A DNA stretch of 64,000 nt, taken from positions 48,976 through 112,975 of the forward strand of contig JAYRKY010000011.1 in NCBI GenBank assembly GCA_041905525.1, in the 5' to 3' direction. The DNA comes from SHVO01 sp041905525 (GTDB taxonomy: Bacteria; Pseudomonadota; Alphaproteobacteria; Rhodospirillales; Rhodospirillaceae). Every line of letters begins with the position of its first letter. The stretch's first letter is position 1. This document shows positions 1 through 8,937 of this stretch, in pieces. A program made the translations under genes and the position numbers. The notes beneath the pieces are model-generated. The model worked only from the letters and a program-made list of their open reading frames with translations. It made no database searches and had not been told where the DNA came from.

Positions 1-359
1 ACGACGACGTTATCGACCTCGAGGCCGTACAGCGCCGACATCAGGTGTTCCACGGTCGCGACGCTGATGCCGTTTTCGTCGGCAAGCACGGTGCACATCC
101 GGCTGTCGACCACCTGGGCCCAGCTGGCCTTAATGGTCGCGCCACCGCCGACAAGATCGACGCGGCGGAAAACGATGCCGGTATTGGGCGGGGCCGGGTG
201 AAGCTTCATCGCCACCCGTACGCCGGTATGGAGACCAACGCCCGTGCAGCCGATTGAGGTTTTGAGAGTCTTTTGAAAGACCGGTCTTCGGTCGTCGCAT
301 GACGTGGATGTCGTCGCGGGGACGCCGATGGCGTCCGAGGCACTCGAGTCAAAGGTCAT
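1..359 (-). CDS. lpxC: LpxC, UDP-3-O-acyl-N-acetylglucosamine deacetylase (5' part, cut by window edge)
   Basis: Reading the minus strand gives an LpxC N-terminus: a run TLKTSIGCTGVGLHTGV, then KLHPAPPNTGIVFRR and, further on, a run ending in STATVEHLMSALYG-like sequence (here ISVATVEHLMSALYG). LpxC is the zinc deacetylase that commits UDP-acyl-GlcNAc to lipid A synthesis in the cytoplasm. About 119 residues are present and the rest lies left of the window. I chose the ATG at 359, which gives about 29 residues before the conserved start; a GTG nearer the conserved block (about 10 codons before GLHTG) is possible. It follows ftsZ at the end of the dcw cluster, as in many proteobacteria, but with a fatty-acid gene in between. 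Confidence 0.9.
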   Translation of the reverse strand, partial: MTFDSSASDAIGVPATTSTSCDDRRPVFQKTLKTSIGCTGVGLHTGVRVAMKLHPAPPNTGIVFRRVDLVGGGATIKASWAQVVDSRMCTVLADENGISVATVEHLMSALYGLEVDNVV

Positions 360-635
360 ACATCACCGATTTTTCTTCAGCACAGCCACAAGCATCTCCA
401 CCCGTGGCCAGCGCCATGGTTCGGTAGCAAACCCCCGAGACCTCACCTAGAACCGATATTTCAGCCCTTTGTTCCTCATTTACAAGCAAAAAAAGATGGA
501 AAGACAACATTTTGGACGGAATAAAACCTCCGCCGACCCCTTGCGATGTTGCTTTGCACACATCCCCGCAACCGCTGCCTGCGGCGACGGAATGCGAGAA
601 TCCCTCTGATTCTGCTCGGAAAGGCCGCAGGCCGC

Positions 636-1415
636 TTACTTATGAATAAAAGCCGGTTTCCGTTTCTCTGCGAACGCCGTCATCCCCTCCTTGCGGTCCG
701 CCACCCCAAAGGTGGAGTGGAACAGCCGACGCTCGAACCGGACGCCTTCCGACAGGGTCGTCTCGAACGACCGGTTGACCGCCTCCTTGGCCATCAGAAT
801 GGCCGGGAGCGAGAGGCTGGCGATTTTCTCCGCGGCCTTCATCACCTCATCCATGAGGCTGGCGAGCGGGACAACCCGGGAGACCAGGCCGGCGCGTTCG
901 GCTTCTTCCGCGTCCATGTTCCGGGCGGTCAGGATCATATCCATCGCCTTGGCCTTGCCGACGGCGCGGGTAAGGCGCTGGCTGCCGCCGATGCCCGGGA
1001 TCGTGCCGAGGTTCACTTCGGGCTGGCCGAACTTCGCGTTGTCCGCCGCGATGATAAAATCGCATTGCATCGCCAGCTCGCAGCCGCCTCCCAGGGCGTA
1101 GCCGGCGACGGCGGCGATGATCGGCTTGCGGCAGGTCGAGGCGCGCTCCCACAGGCCGGACATATAATCGGTGGTGTAGGTGTCCGGGAAATCGCGCACC
1201 GCCATTTCCTTGATATCCGCGCCCGCCGCGAACGCCTTCTCGCTTCCCGTGAGCACCATGCAAAGAACATTGCGGTCCGCTTCGAAGCTGTCGATGGCGG
1301 CGGCCAGTTCGCGCATGAGGTCGGAGTTGAGGGCGTTCAGCGCCTTGGGACGGTTCAGGGTGATCAGCCCGACGCCGCCGCGCGTTTCGACAAGAATGTT
1401 CTCGTAAGTCGCCAT
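636..1415 (-). CDS. Enoyl-CoA hydratase, crotonase family
   Basis: A 259-residue crotonase-fold protein of normal length. The oxyanion-hole segment AAGADIKEM lies at 63-71, and both catalytic glutamates of true hydratases are present: E113 in GGGCELAM and E133 in GQPEVNLGTIPG. It should hydrate trans-2-enoyl-CoA in fatty-acid beta-oxidation. A strong ribosome binding site (AGGAGGG) sits 6 nt before the ATG at 1415. It lies between ftsZ and lpxC, 134 nt after the ftsZ stop and behind the ftsZ terminator, so it probably has its own promoter. The 276 nt from its end to lpxC contain no convincing gene. Confidence 0.92.
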   Translation of the reverse strand: MATYENILVETRGGVGLITLNRPKALNALNSDLMRELAAAIDSFEADRNVLCMVLTGSEKAFAAGADIKEMAVRDFPDTYTTDYMSGLWERASTCRKPIIAAVAGYALGGGCELAMQCDFIIAADNAKFGQPEVNLGTIPGIGGSQRLTRAVGKAKAMDMILTARNMDAEEAERAGLVSRVVPLASLMDEVMKAAEKIASLSLPAILMAKEAVNRSFETTLSEGVRFERRLFHSTFGVADRKEGMTAFAEKRKPAFIHK

Positions 1416-1480
1416 GGATACCCTCCTGAGTGTTCCGGATCCTCGCCCTGCAGAGAGGGGAGGGGAAAAGGTCGGGTATC

Positions 1481-1518
1481 ATTAAAAGCGAAAGGCCCGC
1501 ATCGCAAGATGCGGGCCT
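1481..1518 (-). terminator. Rho-independent terminator of ftsZ
   Basis: A perfect 11-bp stem (AGGCCCGCATC, 1493-1503, with GATGCGGGCCT, 1508-1518) closes a 4-nt loop. On the minus strand it is followed by a T-rich run (TTCGCTTTTAAT). It lies 32 nt after the ftsZ stop codon and should end the dcw transcript there, insulating the hydratase gene. Confidence 0.85.
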
Positions 1519-1549
1519 CCCGACATTCGGTAGGCTTTATATAAGAGGC

Positions 1550-3361
1550 TTAGTTCGCCTGACGGCGCAGGAAGGCCGGAATCTCCAGCTCATCCTCGTC
1601 GTGGGACGACACCGGACGGTCCATCGGACCGACCGAGATGTTGAGGCCGGCCGGAGCCTTCGCTTGCGGTTCCGGAGCCTTGGTTTCTTCGACCTTCGGA
1701 CGGGCCGTCAGGCTGCGATAGCGGCCGAACAGGCTGACACGGCCTTCCGCCGGTTTCGCGGCGGCGGGCGCCGGCGCGGGGGCCGGAGCGGCTTGGACCG
1801 GAGCGGCTTGGACCGGAGCGGGCGCCGGTTCGGCGGCCGCCACGATTTCAGCGCGGTCGGCGTCCATGCGGAAGTCGAGACGCGGTTCCACTGCAGCCTT
1901 CGGGATGAAGACATCGCGCGGAGCGATGTTCACACGCGGGGCGGCGGCGGCCGGAGCGCGGGCCACGGCTTCAGCCACGGCCGCGGCCTGAGCCGCGATC
2001 GGGGCGGCAACCGGAGCGGTCGGCGTGACCGGAGCAGCCATGACCGGTTCCGGGATGACTTCCGGAGCCGGAGCGGCGGCTTGCAGTTCGGCGCGAACCG
2101 CGGCGGCCATTTCCATCAGAGCCTTCTCTTCGGCCTGCAGATCGACGGCGCCGGTCGCCGGAGCGAGCGTCGGACCGCCGAAGCCGGCGAAGGAAGCCTG
2201 AGCGGGAGCCATCGAAGCGGCGAGAGTCGGCGCCGGAGCGGGAGCAGCCGCGGCCGGAGCGGCCGGAGCGCGCATGACGGGCGCAGGCGCTGCGGCGGGA
2301 GCCGCAGCGGTGCGGATGTCCGGCATACGGCGGCCGACGGCACGGGTTTCCGTGCGCTGAGACATCGGACGCGGCTGAACGCCCGCAGCCGATTCAATCC
2401 CGGTGGCAACCACGGAGACGCGGATCTTGCCTTCCATCTCTTCGTTGAAGCACGAGCCGAAGATGATGTGAGCATCGCCCTCGACTTCGTCGCGGATGCG
2501 GTTGGCCGCTTCGTCGACTTCGAACAAGGTGATGTCGGAACCGCCCGTGATGTTGATGAGCACGCCCTTGGCGCCCTTCATAGAGGTGTCTTCGAGCAGC
2601 GGGTTGGCGATGGCGGCTTCGGCGGCGTCGAGCGCCCGGCGTTCGCCGGAAGCTTCGCCCGTGCCCATCATCGCGCGGCCCATTTCCTTCATGACCGTCC
2701 GGACGTCGGCGAAGTCCAGGTTGATCATGCCGGGCATCATCATCAGGTCGGTGACGCTGCGCACGCCGCCGTGGAGGACGTTGTCGGCCATCTTGAAGGC
2801 GTCGGCGAAGGTGGTCTTTTCGTTGGCGACGCGGAAGAGGTTCTGGTTCGGGATGATGATCAGGGTATCGACCACCGAGGCCAGTTCTTCAATGCCCGCT
2901 TCGGCAAGGCGCATGCGGTGCACGCCTTCGAAGTGGAACGGCTTGGTCACCACGCCCACGGTCAGGATGCCCAGTTCGCGGGCGATCCGGGCGATGACGG
3001 GCGCGGCGCCGGTGCCCGTACCACCGCCCATACCGGCGGTGATGAAGGCCATGTGCGAGCCGTCGAGTTCGCGGGCGATGATTTCCAGGGCTTCTTCCGC
3101 GGCGTCGCGGCCGACGACCGGCTGAGCGCCGGCGCCGAGGCCTTGGGTGGTGTCGCGGCCCAGCTGGATCCGGCGATCGGTCCGGGAGAGGGCCAGAGCC
3201 TGGGCGTCCGTGTTGGCGACGATGAAATCGCAGCCTTCCATGGAGCTCTGGATCATGTTGTTGACGGCATTGCCGCCGGCGCCGCCCACGCCGATGACGC
3301 TGATCCGAGGCTTCAGCTGCGCCTCGATCGTCGTCTTAGGTACACTAATATTGATGGTCAT
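1550..3361 (-). CDS. ftsZ: FtsZ, tubulin-like cell division GTPase
   Basis: FtsZ polymerises at mid-cell into the Z-ring. The GTPase core has the tubulin signature GGGTGTG at 112-118 and the T7 synergy loop NLDFADV at 214-220. The protein is 603 residues, much longer than the E. coli one (383), because residues about 335-585 are an Ala/Pro-rich linker with tandem repeats. It ends in the conserved peptide EIPAFLRRQAN that binds FtsA and other partners. A GGAGG ribosome binding site precedes the ATG at 3361. Upstream is a 179-nt A-rich leader, the first real break after ftsA, suggesting a dedicated promoter. Long linkers are usual in alphaproteobacterial FtsZ. Confidence 0.99.
   Translation of the reverse strand: MTINISVPKTTIEAQLKPRISVIGVGGAGGNAVNNMIQSSMEGCDFIVANTDAQALALSRTDRRIQLGRDTTQGLGAGAQPVVGRDAAEEALEIIARELDGSHMAFITAGMGGGTGTGAAPVIARIARELGILTVGVVTKPFHFEGVHRMRLAEAGIEELASVVDTLIIIPNQNLFRVANEKTTFADAFKMADNVLHGGVRSVTDLMMMPGMINLDFADVRTVMKEMGRAMMGTGEASGERRALDAAEAAIANPLLEDTSMKGAKGVLINITGGSDITLFEVDEAANRIRDEVEGDAHIIFGSCFNEEMEGKIRVSVVATGIESAAGVQPRPMSQRTETRAVGRRMPDIRTAAAPAAAPAPVMRAPAAPAAAAPAPAPTLAASMAPAQASFAGFGGPTLAPATGAVDLQAEEKALMEMAAAVRAELQAAAPAPEVIPEPVMAAPVTPTAPVAAPIAAQAAAVAEAVARAPAAAAPRVNIAPRDVFIPKAAVEPRLDFRMDADRAEIVAAAEPAPAPVQAAPVQAAPAPAPAPAAAKPAEGRVSLFGRYRSLTARPKVEETKAPEPQAKAPAGLNISVGPMDRPVSSHDEDELEIPAFLRRQAN
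1785..1821. repeat. 15-bp tandem repeat in the ftsZ linker
   Basis: The unit GGAGCGGCTTGGACC occurs twice in tandem (1785-1799 and 1800-1814), followed by a partial third copy to 1821. It encodes the repeated pentapeptide VQAAP of the disordered FtsZ linker. Repeats of this sort let linker length drift without disturbing the GTPase core or the C-terminal peptide. Confidence 0.85.
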
Positions 3362-3540
3362 TTGCAGCCTCCAAATGTCTTTTTTGCGTTAGCAACGGTT
3401 CGAGTTGTTCTTGTTTTGTGAGCGTTTTTTGTTGTTTTTCTTGTTTCGGAACTCGGTTGCTTTGTTATCGGTCTTTTTTTGTTTTTGCTTTGGAGTGACT
3501 AGAGCGAAATGAATGTACATCATTTCTTCGAATCACGCCC
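3362..3540 (-). promoter_or_regulatory. A-rich ftsA-ftsZ spacer, probable ftsZ promoter region
   Basis: This 179-nt spacer is strikingly A-rich on the coding (minus) strand, with several runs of five or more A, in a window that is otherwise GC-rich. It contains one GANTC site (GAATC, 3530-3534), the recognition sequence of the CcrM methylase common in alphaproteobacteria. I see no clear -35/-10 pair. It is the only long gap inside the cluster before ftsZ, so separate control of ftsZ is likely but not proven. Confidence 0.5.
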
Positions 3541-4812
3541 TCAGAAGTTCTCTTTCAGCCACGCTCCGATGCGGCCGAAGCTGTTCTTGCTTTTGGCGGC
3601 GTCCATAGCCGCGTAGTCGGGGCGGGCGACGTGCTCACGAAGCCCGTAGCGCAGGAGTCCGGCGGCGGTCGCGAAGGCCGGGCCGGACATAGACTCAGGC
3701 AGGCCGCGGATCATGCGCGGGCGGCCCAAACGAACTTGTTTGTCGAGGATCAGCTCAGCCAGATCGCGCACGCCTTCGAGCTGGCTCGCGCCGCCCGTGA
3801 GCACGACGCGCCGGCCAGCGGTCTTGGCGAAGCCCGAGGCTTCAAGGTGCGAACGGACCAGTTCCAGCGTCTCTTCGATGCGGGCCTGGATGATCTGGAC
3901 GAGCAGGGATTTGGGGATCTCGTTGGCGCTTTCCTCGTCTTCCTCGCCGACGAGAGGCACTTTCAGCAGTTCGCGGTTGTCGCCCGGGGCCTGCATGACT
4001 GAGCCGTAGACCGTCTTGAGACGCTCCGCTCGGGCCACCGGCGTGGACAGGCCCTTCGCGATGTCGCCGGTTACGTGCATGCCCCCGACCGGGATGGCTT
4101 CGACATAGACCACCTGGCTTTCCTGGAAGACCGCGATAGTGGTGGTGCCGCCGCCCATGTCGATGACGGTGACGCCCAAGTCCTTCTCGTCGTCGACGAG
4201 GCAGGCCAGGCCCGAGGCATAGGACGACACCACGCGGTCCTCGACGTCGAGGTCGCAGCGCTCGATGACCGAGGCGAGGTTGCGCGAGGGGCCGACGGCC
4301 GCGGTGACGAGGTGAATGTTAACGCCGAGCTTGCCGCCGTACATGCCGCGGGGGTCGATGATCCCGTTTCCGCCGTCGATCGAGTATCCGGTGGGGATGC
4401 AATGGATCAGTTCGCGCTCGATGGGGTCGAATTGGGCACTGCCATGCTCGAGAACCCGGCGCACATCGGTGTCGCGGATTTGGTGGCCGGCGACGGCGAG
4501 TTCGACATCGACGCGGGTGGATTGGGGCGCGCCGCAGGAGACGTTGACGAACACCTTGTCGATCCGGCTGTTGGCCATCTGCTCGGCGGCGTCGACGGCG
4601 GCGCGGACCGACGCTTCGGCTTCGTCGAGGTTGATGACCTGACCGCCGCGCATGCCGCGCGAGCGGTGATGGCCCGATCCGGTGATGTGAAGTTCGCCCT
4701 CGCCCATCTCGGCGATGAAGCAGGCGACCTTCGTCGTGCCGATATCCAGCGCGGCGAACGTGCTGTTGGGGGCTATGGCGTTTGCGCCCTTCATTGTGCT
4801 CTTACCGAACAT
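3541..4812 (-). CDS. ftsA: FtsA, actin-like division protein
   Basis: FtsA is the actin-fold ATPase that tethers FtsZ to the inner membrane. The 423-residue product has the phosphate-1 motif LDIGTTKVACFIAE near residue 23, the phosphate-2 motif VIDMGGGTTTIAVF in the middle, and a short C-terminal amphipathic helix (RIGAWLKENF) that serves as membrane anchor. Length is normal for the family. It follows ftsQ by 24 nt, inside the dcw cluster. The ATG at 4812 is followed by a second ATG at codon 7, which is an alternative start. Confidence 0.98.
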   Translation of the reverse strand: MFGKSTMKGANAIAPNSTFAALDIGTTKVACFIAEMGEGELHITGSGHHRSRGMRGGQVINLDEAEASVRAAVDAAEQMANSRIDKVFVNVSCGAPQSTRVDVELAVAGHQIRDTDVRRVLEHGSAQFDPIERELIHCIPTGYSIDGGNGIIDPRGMYGGKLGVNIHLVTAAVGPSRNLASVIERCDLDVEDRVVSSYASGLACLVDDEKDLGVTVIDMGGGTTTIAVFQESQVVYVEAIPVGGMHVTGDIAKGLSTPVARAERLKTVYGSVMQAPGDNRELLKVPLVGEEDEESANEIPKSLLVQIIQARIEETLELVRSHLEASGFAKTAGRRVVLTGGASQLEGVRDLAELILDKQVRLGRPRMIRGLPESMSGPAFATAAGLLRYGLREHVARPDYAAMDAAKSKNSFGRIGAWLKENF

Positions 4813-4836
4813 GTTCTTTCCCCTTTGCCTTTCCCA

Positions 4837-5658
4837 CTAAAGGCTTTGCTTGACCCGCACCGCCGGCGTCTTCGGAGTGCCTGCAATCGCAGGCTCCTTC
4901 GCCGCCGGGGCATTGCGCAGACGAACCACGAGCTGATCGTCCAGACGGAGATCGATGAACTCGAGATCGCGCTGCAAAATCTTGTGCTCTTTCTCCAGGA
5001 CCGCGAGGCGCGTCCACGCCTCGGCCATATGTTCTTCAGGCAAGCGGACCGAAATTCCGCCTTCGTAGGCGTCGAGATAGATGTTCCAGCGCCGCGCGCC
5101 GACACGGACAGCAGCTTGAACGCGGCTGGCAAGATCCGGTTGCGCTCTGAGCGCTTCAAACAGCTCGGCGGCATTTGCCGGCGCGTCCGCGCCCACGATC
5201 AGCGGGAGGCGAGAGTCGGACTCGGGTACGTCGACGATCAGATGGCCTTCGTGATCGACGAGGGTGTATTTTTCGCCGTGCTGCCACAGCGCGTAAGGCA
5301 CGCGCTCCTCGAGCACAATATGGATGGTGTCGGGCAGGCGCCGTTCGACTTTCGCCGTGCGGACCCAAGGAAGCTCCTCGACCTTCGCGCGCGCCTTCGC
5401 GACGTCGATCGCGGCGATGGGAGTCCCGACTTCGGCGTCCAGGGCTCCCAGCAGGTCCTCGCGCGCGGTCATATTGCGGCCTTCCACCGTCAGGGCCTTC
5501 AAGCGAAAGCCAAGTCCGGCGCTGCCTTCCACGAAGGTCGCGTCCGCGGCCGCCGAGGACGACGCGGCGACTGCCGGCAACGGTGTGTATTTGATCGCGG
5601 CGGCGATAGCGCCGACGCCCGCGATGACCGCGACGGAGCGAATGATTAGGCGTCGCAT
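4837..5658 (-). CDS. ftsQ: FtsQ, divisome protein with POTRA domain
   Basis: FtsQ is a bitopic inner-membrane protein that links FtsL/FtsB with FtsA and regulates septal synthesis. The 273-residue product has a short cytoplasmic start (MRRLIIRS), one membrane segment at about 7-30, then a POTRA-like region beginning near residue 52 (LKALTVEGRNMT) and the FtsQ beta-domain with KVERRLPDTIHIVLEERVPYALWQ. Its first 13 nt overlap the end of ddl, so the two are translationally coupled. Confidence 0.96.
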   Translation of the reverse strand: MRRLIIRSVAVIAGVGAIAAAIKYTPLPAVAASSSAAADATFVEGSAGLGFRLKALTVEGRNMTAREDLLGALDAEVGTPIAAIDVAKARAKVEELPWVRTAKVERRLPDTIHIVLEERVPYALWQHGEKYTLVDHEGHLIVDVPESDSRLPLIVGADAPANAAELFEALRAQPDLASRVQAAVRVGARRWNIYLDAYEGGISVRLPEEHMAEAWTRLAVLEKEHKILQRDLEFIDLRLDDQLVVRLRNAPAAKEPAIAGTPKTPAVRVKQSL

Positions 5659-6569
5659 TCGGCGTGCTCCACCATCCAGTACATGAGATCCTCGAAGCTA
5701 AGTCCGACGTAATTGGCCTGCTCGGGCACGAGCGAGGTCGGCGTCAGACCCGGCTGCGTGTTGACCTCGAGCATGTAAAAGGTGTCGCCATCCAGGCGCA
5801 GGTCGGCGCGCGAGACACCGCGGCAGCCAAGAATCTTGTGCGCGAGCAGCGAAAGTTCCAATGCCTTCTCGTACTGCGCGCGCGGCAGATCGGCGGGCAG
5901 GACGTGCTTCGAACCGCCGGCGGCGTATTTGGCTTCATAGTCGTAGAAGTCGCGGGCCGTGGTGATTTCCGTTACCGCGAGCGGGCGGTCACCCATCACC
6001 GCCACGGTCACCTCGCGGCCAGGGATAAAGCGCTCGGCCATGATCAGATCGTCCTTGGCCAGGCCGAGATCGTCCAGCGGCGGATGATTGTCTCCCGTGC
6101 GCACGATCTTCACGCCGACACTGGAACCCTCGTTGACGGGCTTGAGGACATAGGGGCGGTCCATGACGTCGCCCCGTTCAGCCTCCGCAACGGTCACGAT
6201 CTTCTCCTCGGCCACCGGGATGCCCGCGGCGGCGAACATGCGCTTCGCGGCGGGCTTGTCCATCGCAACGGCGGACGCCATGCGGCCGGAATTGGTGTAG
6301 GGGATGGCCATCATGTCCAAGAGGCCCTGGATGCAACCGTCCTCGCCGTAGCGGCCGTGCAGGGCATTGAACACGACATCGGGCTTCGCGGCGGTAATTT
6401 GATTCACGAGCGAGGCCATATCGCGCGGGACGTCGATCTTCGTGACGTCGAGGCCCTTTGCACGCAGGGCGCGGTCGGCCGCCCCGCCGGAGACCAGGGA
6501 GATCTCGCGCTCTTTGGAAAATCCGCCGCACAATACGACGACGCGTTTGATGGTCGCGGGACGCTTCAT
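5646..6569 (-). CDS. ddl: D-alanine-D-alanine ligase
   Basis: Ddl makes the D-Ala-D-Ala dipeptide that MurF adds to the peptidoglycan precursor. From the ATG at 6569 the protein is 307 residues, typical for DdlB. It has an ATP-grasp fold with VVLCGGFSKEREISL at the start, YVLKPVNEGSSVGV in the middle and the metal/substrate segment MLEVNTQPGLT near the end. The open frame extends further upstream, but that part is out of frame with murB coding sequence and not conserved. The ATG forms an ATGA overlap with the murB stop, which supports this start. Confidence 0.97.
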   Translation of the reverse strand: MKRPATIKRVVVLCGGFSKEREISLVSGGAADRALRAKGLDVTKIDVPRDMASLVNQITAAKPDVVFNALHGRYGEDGCIQGLLDMMAIPYTNSGRMASAVAMDKPAAKRMFAAAGIPVAEEKIVTVAEAERGDVMDRPYVLKPVNEGSSVGVKIVRTGDNHPPLDDLGLAKDDLIMAERFIPGREVTVAVMGDRPLAVTEITTARDFYDYEAKYAAGGSKHVLPADLPRAQYEKALELSLLAHKILGCRGVSRADLRLDGDTFYMLEVNTQPGLTPTSLVPEQANYVGLSFEDLMYWMVEHAECDA

Positions 6570-7522
6570 GACCGGGCGCTCCGCAACAGGGCATTGGGGT
6601 CGTCCTGGGTGACGCCGATGCGGCGCACTTCCCAGACGAGTTCGACGCCGGAATGATCCTTCACGCGCTTGCGCACTTCTTCGCCAAGACCTTCGAGGTC
6701 GGCGGCGGTCGCGGTGCCGGTGTTGATCAGGAAATTGGCGTGCTTGTGGGAAATCTGCGCGCCGCCGCGCACCAAGCCGCGACAGCCGGCCGCATCGACC
6801 AGCGCCCACGCCTTGGAGCCCGGGGGATTGGCGAACGTCGAGCCGCCGGTGCGCGCTTGGGTCGGTTGAGACAGTTCGCGCTCGGCGCGGATCTCGCGGA
6901 TGCGGGCGGTGATGGCGTCTTGATTGCCCGGCGTGCCGCGCAAGACGGCCCCGGTGAAAATCCAATCGTCCGCCACGTCACTGTGACGGTAGGAGAAGCC
7001 CATGGCGGCGGCGTCCAATTGGTGAGGCTCGCCGTTCGCATCCAAGGCGGTCGCGCTGACGAAAACGTCCTTGATCTCGGCGCCATAGGCCCCGGCGTTC
7101 ATGCGCAGCGCACCGCCGATGGTGCCTGGGATCCCGGTGAGAAATTCGAGACCGGCGACCGATGCGTCGCGTGCCGCGGTCGCGACAACGGCATCGACCG
7201 CTCCGGCGCCGCAACGGAGTGTCATTTCGTCCGCGGCGATCGTGCAAAACGCCTTGCCGAGATGGATCACGACGCCCGGAACGCCGCCGTCGCGCACAAG
7301 CATGTTCGATCCCAAGCCAACCACATGCACCGGCACGTCCTCCGGTTTCTCTTTCAAAAACACGGACAGGTCCTCGACATCGGCCGGCGAGAACAGCACT
7401 TCCGCGGGGCCGCCGACCCGGAACCAGGTCATGCGGCCAAGATCGGCCATCACGTCGTACCGCCCGCGGATGCGGGGGAGACGTTCGGCCAGATCCGTGC
7501 GGATGCGCCGCGCAGCCATCAT
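6566..7522 (-). CDS. murB: MurB, UDP-N-acetylenolpyruvoylglucosamine reductase
   Basis: MurB is a FAD enzyme that reduces enolpyruvyl-UDP-GlcNAc to UDP-MurNAc. From the double ATG at 7522 the product is 318 residues. FAD-binding elements include TWFRVGGPAEVLF and VVGLGSNMLVRDGGVPG, then the TGIPGTIGGALRMNAGAYG segment, and GSTFANPPGSKAWALVD with the active-site serine. A GGAG sits 7 nt before the start. The start lies 2 nt after the murC stop, and the end overlaps ddl by 4 nt. Confidence 0.97.
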   Translation of the reverse strand: MMAARRIRTDLAERLPRIRGRYDVMADLGRMTWFRVGGPAEVLFSPADVEDLSVFLKEKPEDVPVHVVGLGSNMLVRDGGVPGVVIHLGKAFCTIAADEMTLRCGAGAVDAVVATAARDASVAGLEFLTGIPGTIGGALRMNAGAYGAEIKDVFVSATALDANGEPHQLDAAAMGFSYRHSDVADDWIFTGAVLRGTPGNQDAITARIREIRAERELSQPTQARTGGSTFANPPGSKAWALVDAAGCRGLVRGGAQISHKHANFLINTGTATAADLEGLGEEVRKRVKDHSGVELVWEVRRIGVTQDDPNALLRSARS

Positions 7523-7524
7523 GC

Positions 7525-8937
7525 CTAGCTCCGCTTCATGGCGGCGAGATCCGCCGGAAGAGCGTGGGCCCACGCAGTGATGTTGCCGGCGCCGAGGCAA
7601 ACGACGATATCGCCGGACGTGGCGATGTCGTCGATGACGGCAGCGAGGTGTTTCGGCGAGACCAGCGCCGTGACGGTCTTATGACCGTGCGCGTGCAGAC
7701 CGTTGATCAGCGCGTCGCGATCAACGCCCGGGATCGGCTGTTCGCCGGCCGGGTAAACGTCGGCCACGATCACATGGTCGGCGTCGTTGAAGCACTGGCA
7801 GAACTCGGCAAACAGCGACTGAAGGCGCGAATAGCGGTGCGGTTGAACGACGGCGATGACGCGGCCCTTGGTGGCCTGACGGGCGGCTTTGAGCACCGCG
7901 GCGATTTCCACCGGGTGATGGCCGTAGTCGTCGATCACGGTGATGCCGTTGGTTTCACCGACGCGGGTGAAGCGCCGCTTCACCCCGGTGAAGCGCGCGA
8001 GACCCTCACGGATCACATCGTCGGCAATGCCCATCTCGGCGGCGACGGACACGGCCGCCAGCGCGTTCAGCACGTTGTGCTGTCCGAACATCGTCAGGCG
8101 GATGTCCTTGATCACACGCTCGCCGCCGGTGATACGGTCGGACAGCACGGCATCGAAACGCACGCCGGCGGTATCGAGCACGAGGTTCATGCCGCGGACG
8201 TGGGCGAGGGGGCTCAAGCCGTAGGTGATGATTTTGCGGTCGCTGAGTTGCGGCAGGAGGGCCTGCACTTCCGGATGATCGATGCACAGCACGCCGAAGC
8301 CGTAGAAGGGGATCGACAGCACGAATGTGCGGAACGCTTCTTTGACCTTCGAGAACTCTTTGTAGAAATCGAGGTGCTCGGGATCGATGTTCGTGACGAC
8401 CGCAATCGTCGCGGGCAGGCGCGTGAACGTGCCGTCGGACTCGTCAGCCTCCACGACCATCCACTCGCCTTCGCCGCGGCGCGCATTCGTGCCGTAGGCG
8501 TTGATGATGCCGCCGTTGATGACTGTGGGATCAAGGCCCGCGGCGTCGAGCACGGTGGCGACCAGTGAGGTCGTTGTCGTCTTGCCGTGCGTACCGCCCA
8601 CCGCGACGGACCATTTGAGGCGCATCAGCTCGGCGAGCATCTCGGCGCGGCGCACGATCGGAAGCATCGCCTTGCGGGCCGCGGCGACCTCCGGGTTGTC
8701 GGCCTTCACGGCCGATGAGATGACGATGACGCGCGCGTCGCCGAGGTTCTCGGCGCGGTGACCGATTTCGATCTTCACGCCCAGCGAGCGCAGGCGGTCG
8801 ACATTGGCGTTCTGGGCAATATCGGTGCCTTGCACCTGATAGCCGAGGTTATGCATCACCTCGGCGATACCGGACATACCGATGCCGCCAATGCCTACGA
8901 AATGAATGATGCCGATATCAAGCGGCATGGACTGCAT
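7525..8937 (-). CDS. murC: MurC, UDP-N-acetylmuramate-L-alanine ligase
   Basis: MurC adds L-Ala to UDP-MurNAc. The 470-residue product has the N-terminal Rossmann motif HFVGIGGIGMSGIAE, the ATP-binding loop GGTHGKTTTTS and the Mur-ligase middle-domain block VDDYGHHPVEI. Length is normal. The ATG at 8937 directly follows the murG stop; a second ATG three codons later (MPLD) is equally plausible. Part of the uninterrupted dcw transcript. Confidence 0.97.
   Translation of the reverse strand: MQSMPLDIGIIHFVGIGGIGMSGIAEVMHNLGYQVQGTDIAQNANVDRLRSLGVKIEIGHRAENLGDARVIVISSAVKADNPEVAAARKAMLPIVRRAEMLAELMRLKWSVAVGGTHGKTTTTSLVATVLDAAGLDPTVINGGIINAYGTNARRGEGEWMVVEADESDGTFTRLPATIAVVTNIDPEHLDFYKEFSKVKEAFRTFVLSIPFYGFGVLCIDHPEVQALLPQLSDRKIITYGLSPLAHVRGMNLVLDTAGVRFDAVLSDRITGGERVIKDIRLTMFGQHNVLNALAAVSVAAEMGIADDVIREGLARFTGVKRRFTRVGETNGITVIDDYGHHPVEIAAVLKAARQATKGRVIAVVQPHRYSRLQSLFAEFCQCFNDADHVIVADVYPAGEQPIPGVDRDALINGLHAHGHKTVTALVSPKHLAAVIDDIATSGDIVVCLGAGNITAWAHALPADLAAMKRS

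Noticed and set aside
349..561. A 70-codon minus-strand frame between the hydratase and lpxC
   Set aside because: No recognisable features, no good ribosome binding site, and it overlaps the preferred lpxC start. The region looks like ordinary leader sequence.
1430..3421. A long plus-strand open frame of 663 codons over ftsZ
   Set aside because: It is the antisense reading of ftsZ, made open by high GC and the Ala/Pro-rich linker. Composition is dominated by Arg/Gly/His, and it has no family features.
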